Source: Pseudomonas linyingensis (GTDB lineage: Bacteria > Pseudomonadota > Gammaproteobacteria > Pseudomonadales > Pseudomonadaceae). From it: DNA of 64,000 nt. Positions 63,222 through 64,000 of this stretch are shown here, in pieces (the first letter of the stretch is position 1; each line of letters starts with the position of its first letter). The position numbers and the translations under genes are program-made. The notes beneath the pieces are model-generated. The model was not told where the DNA came from. It saw nothing but the letters and a program-made list of their open reading frames with translations, and did not search any database. The stretch covers positions 124,001 through 188,000 of the forward strand of contig NZ_FNZE01000005.1 of the NCBI RefSeq assembly GCF_900109175.1, in the 5' to 3' direction.

Positions 63222-63533
63222 GCCGATGACCTTGAGAAAACCCTGAGAAGGGAATTCTACGTGCTCGGCGGTGGGGCGGCGAACTGGTGCTGCTGCTGAT
63301 GCCCGCGGTGGAGGTAGGCGCAAGGCACATCCCGGACGGACCGGCTGACCGTATGTAGAATCGAGCTCATGCGGTCTGGGGATGTCTGGCTTCGGCCAGA
63401 TGCGGTCATTAACAATCTACGAACTCAGAGGCGATTCGGCCACCTTAAGTCGGAGTTCACTCAGATAGGGACAGACCACAACGCACTCAAGTATGATTTT
63501 TCGGCATCACAGCACGGGTCGGGAGGCCATGGA
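63222..63533. other. Composition boundary upstream of polB
   Basis: About 310 bp with no gene. Base composition shifts from GC-rich to visibly more AT-rich partway through. It contains a TCTGGC-TTCG-GCCAGA stem with a TTCG loop flanked by ATGCGGTC direct repeats 31 bp apart. This may be the edge of an acquired segment. Confidence 0.5.
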
Positions 63534-64000
63534 ATGGAGCAGGAATTTTTGTTGGAGTTTCTTGAGATTGGAGTCATCGACCTCAAGGGTGATGACACCA
63601 AACTCGAGAAGCTTCGGTCCACAGCCAAAGACCTATCCGCCATTCTTCGAAAGGCTCCCTCAAAGACCGCCAGCTTCACGATGGTGGCGGCCGACCCCAA
63701 CATTGCGGCTACTGACCCAACCGTAGAGGAGGCAATGGCCGCCTTGCGCAAGCAATGGGAGACGGTTGCAAACGCTTTTTCAGGGCGGCCCGTTAGCGTC
63801 TTGCGAGCCATCTTGCTAGATGCAATCGTGCAGGCGGCTAGCTCGGACGATGCGATTGCCGTCGCCTTTGTTAACACTGCGCGCAATGCCCTGGCCCATG
63901 CCGAAACGTCCGACGAAGCCGAGATTTGGCGTGAAGCAGTTAGCGAAGTTGAGACGAAGGTCGATACGCGCGCCGAGGCTGAGTGGGCAACGCCAGAGAT
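63534..64000 (+). CDS. GASH-like all-helical protein, GTPase-associated system (C-terminus outside window)
   Basis: The first 155 residues of an acidic, helical protein that runs off the right edge. It starts EQEFLLEFLEIGVIDLKGD after a GGAGG site and contains MVAADPNIAATDPTVEEAM, KQWETVANAFSG and FVNTARNALAHAE. From memory this resembles the GASH (GTPase-associated system helical) family linked with predicted NTP-dependent conflict systems; I could not run a search. Codons such as TTT, TTG, CTT and ATT are common here and rare in neighbouring genes, indicating horizontal acquisition. The partners would lie to the right. Confidence 0.5.
   Translation, partial: MEQEFLLEFLEIGVIDLKGDDTKLEKLRSTAKDLSAILRKAPSKTASFTMVAADPNIAATDPTVEEAMAALRKQWETVANAFSGRPVSVLRAILLDAIVQAASSDDAIAVAFVNTARNALAHAETSDEAEIWREAVSEVETKVDTRAEAEWATPE

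Noticed and set aside
63222-63420. LexA/SOS box upstream of polB
   Set aside because: No CTG-N10-CAG-like site with the expected ends was found near the chosen start.
1-64000. CRISPR arrays, tRNA or rRNA genes, intact insertion sequences, integrases
   Set aside because: No regularly spaced repeats, cloverleaf-like sequences, rRNA segments or transposase/integrase motifs were recognised in any frame.

Overview
The window is GC-rich chromosomal DNA that reads as a Pseudomonas or close relative. The evidence is family composition (NorR/FhpR beside flavohemoglobin, a PcaR-like IclR regulator, a 787-residue PolB, the FAN1 plus helicase pair), Pseudomonas-style palindromic REP repeats, and uniformly high-GC codon use that changes only at the far right edge. 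No rRNA, tRNA, CRISPR array or intact insertion sequence was seen.

Layout. 1-2.7 kb: beta-ketothiolase (cut by the edge), an SDR dehydrogenase and an AraC regulator. 2.8-7.3 kb: a nitric-oxide block (nnrS, flavohemoglobin hmp, NorR-type regulator) with NorR sites and REP-like palindromes. 7.3-13.9 kb: LysR regulator, pirin, isochorismatase-like hydrolase, XapX protein, amidohydrolase and MFS exporter. 14.2-18.5 kb: aroQ, a QsuD-type quinate/shikimate dehydrogenase and a TRAP transporter, ended by a strong terminator. 18.7-23 kb: a periplasmic-type molybdenum hydroxylase with its maturation genes. 23.3-29.8 kb: a CWC protein, a broken polB 3' fragment, a P1B-5 (Ni/Fe-type) ATPase with a hemerythrin tail, then a DUF2271/PepSY-flavoreductase/ApbE electron-transfer operon. 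29.8-40.8 kb: TIM-barrel protein, Gfo/Idh dehydrogenase, an odd aconitase, IclR, a tripartite tricarboxylate transporter and a KstD-like flavoprotein. 40.9-51 kb: an MDR/LysR pair, FAN1 nuclease and Fe-S helicase, SulP transporter, cardiolipin-synthase-type PLD. 51.1-59.2 kb: TauE transporter, IclR, AroE-like dehydrogenase, two more KstD-like flavoproteins, NIPSNAP and MFS. 59.4-63.2 kb: BBE-type flavoenzyme and polB. From about 63.3 kb the composition becomes AT-richer and a GASH-like protein begins, possibly the edge of a biological-conflict island.

How it works together. Four separated catabolic blocks (14-18.5, 29.8-31.7, 32.5-40.8, 51-59 kb) look like parts of one hydroaromatic/organic-acid programme. 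It would comprise quinate/shikimate oxidation and dehydration, a candidate 3-dehydroshikimate dehydratase, three paralogous flavin desaturases and four different uptake or export systems. The blocks are tied by shared non-coding sites: five IclR/PcaR-type boxes (TGTTCGRTNAYCG-like) and three GAACC-N-NGTTC palindromes, all in front of these genes, plus a 19-bp element repeated with one mismatch before aroQ and before the MFS gene. This regulon-level link is inferred from sequence and is the main discovery candidate here. Secondary candidates are the aconitase homologue lacking one Fe-S cysteine, the DUF2271 flavinylation motif paired with an ApbE without an export signal, and the GASH-like gene at the right edge.
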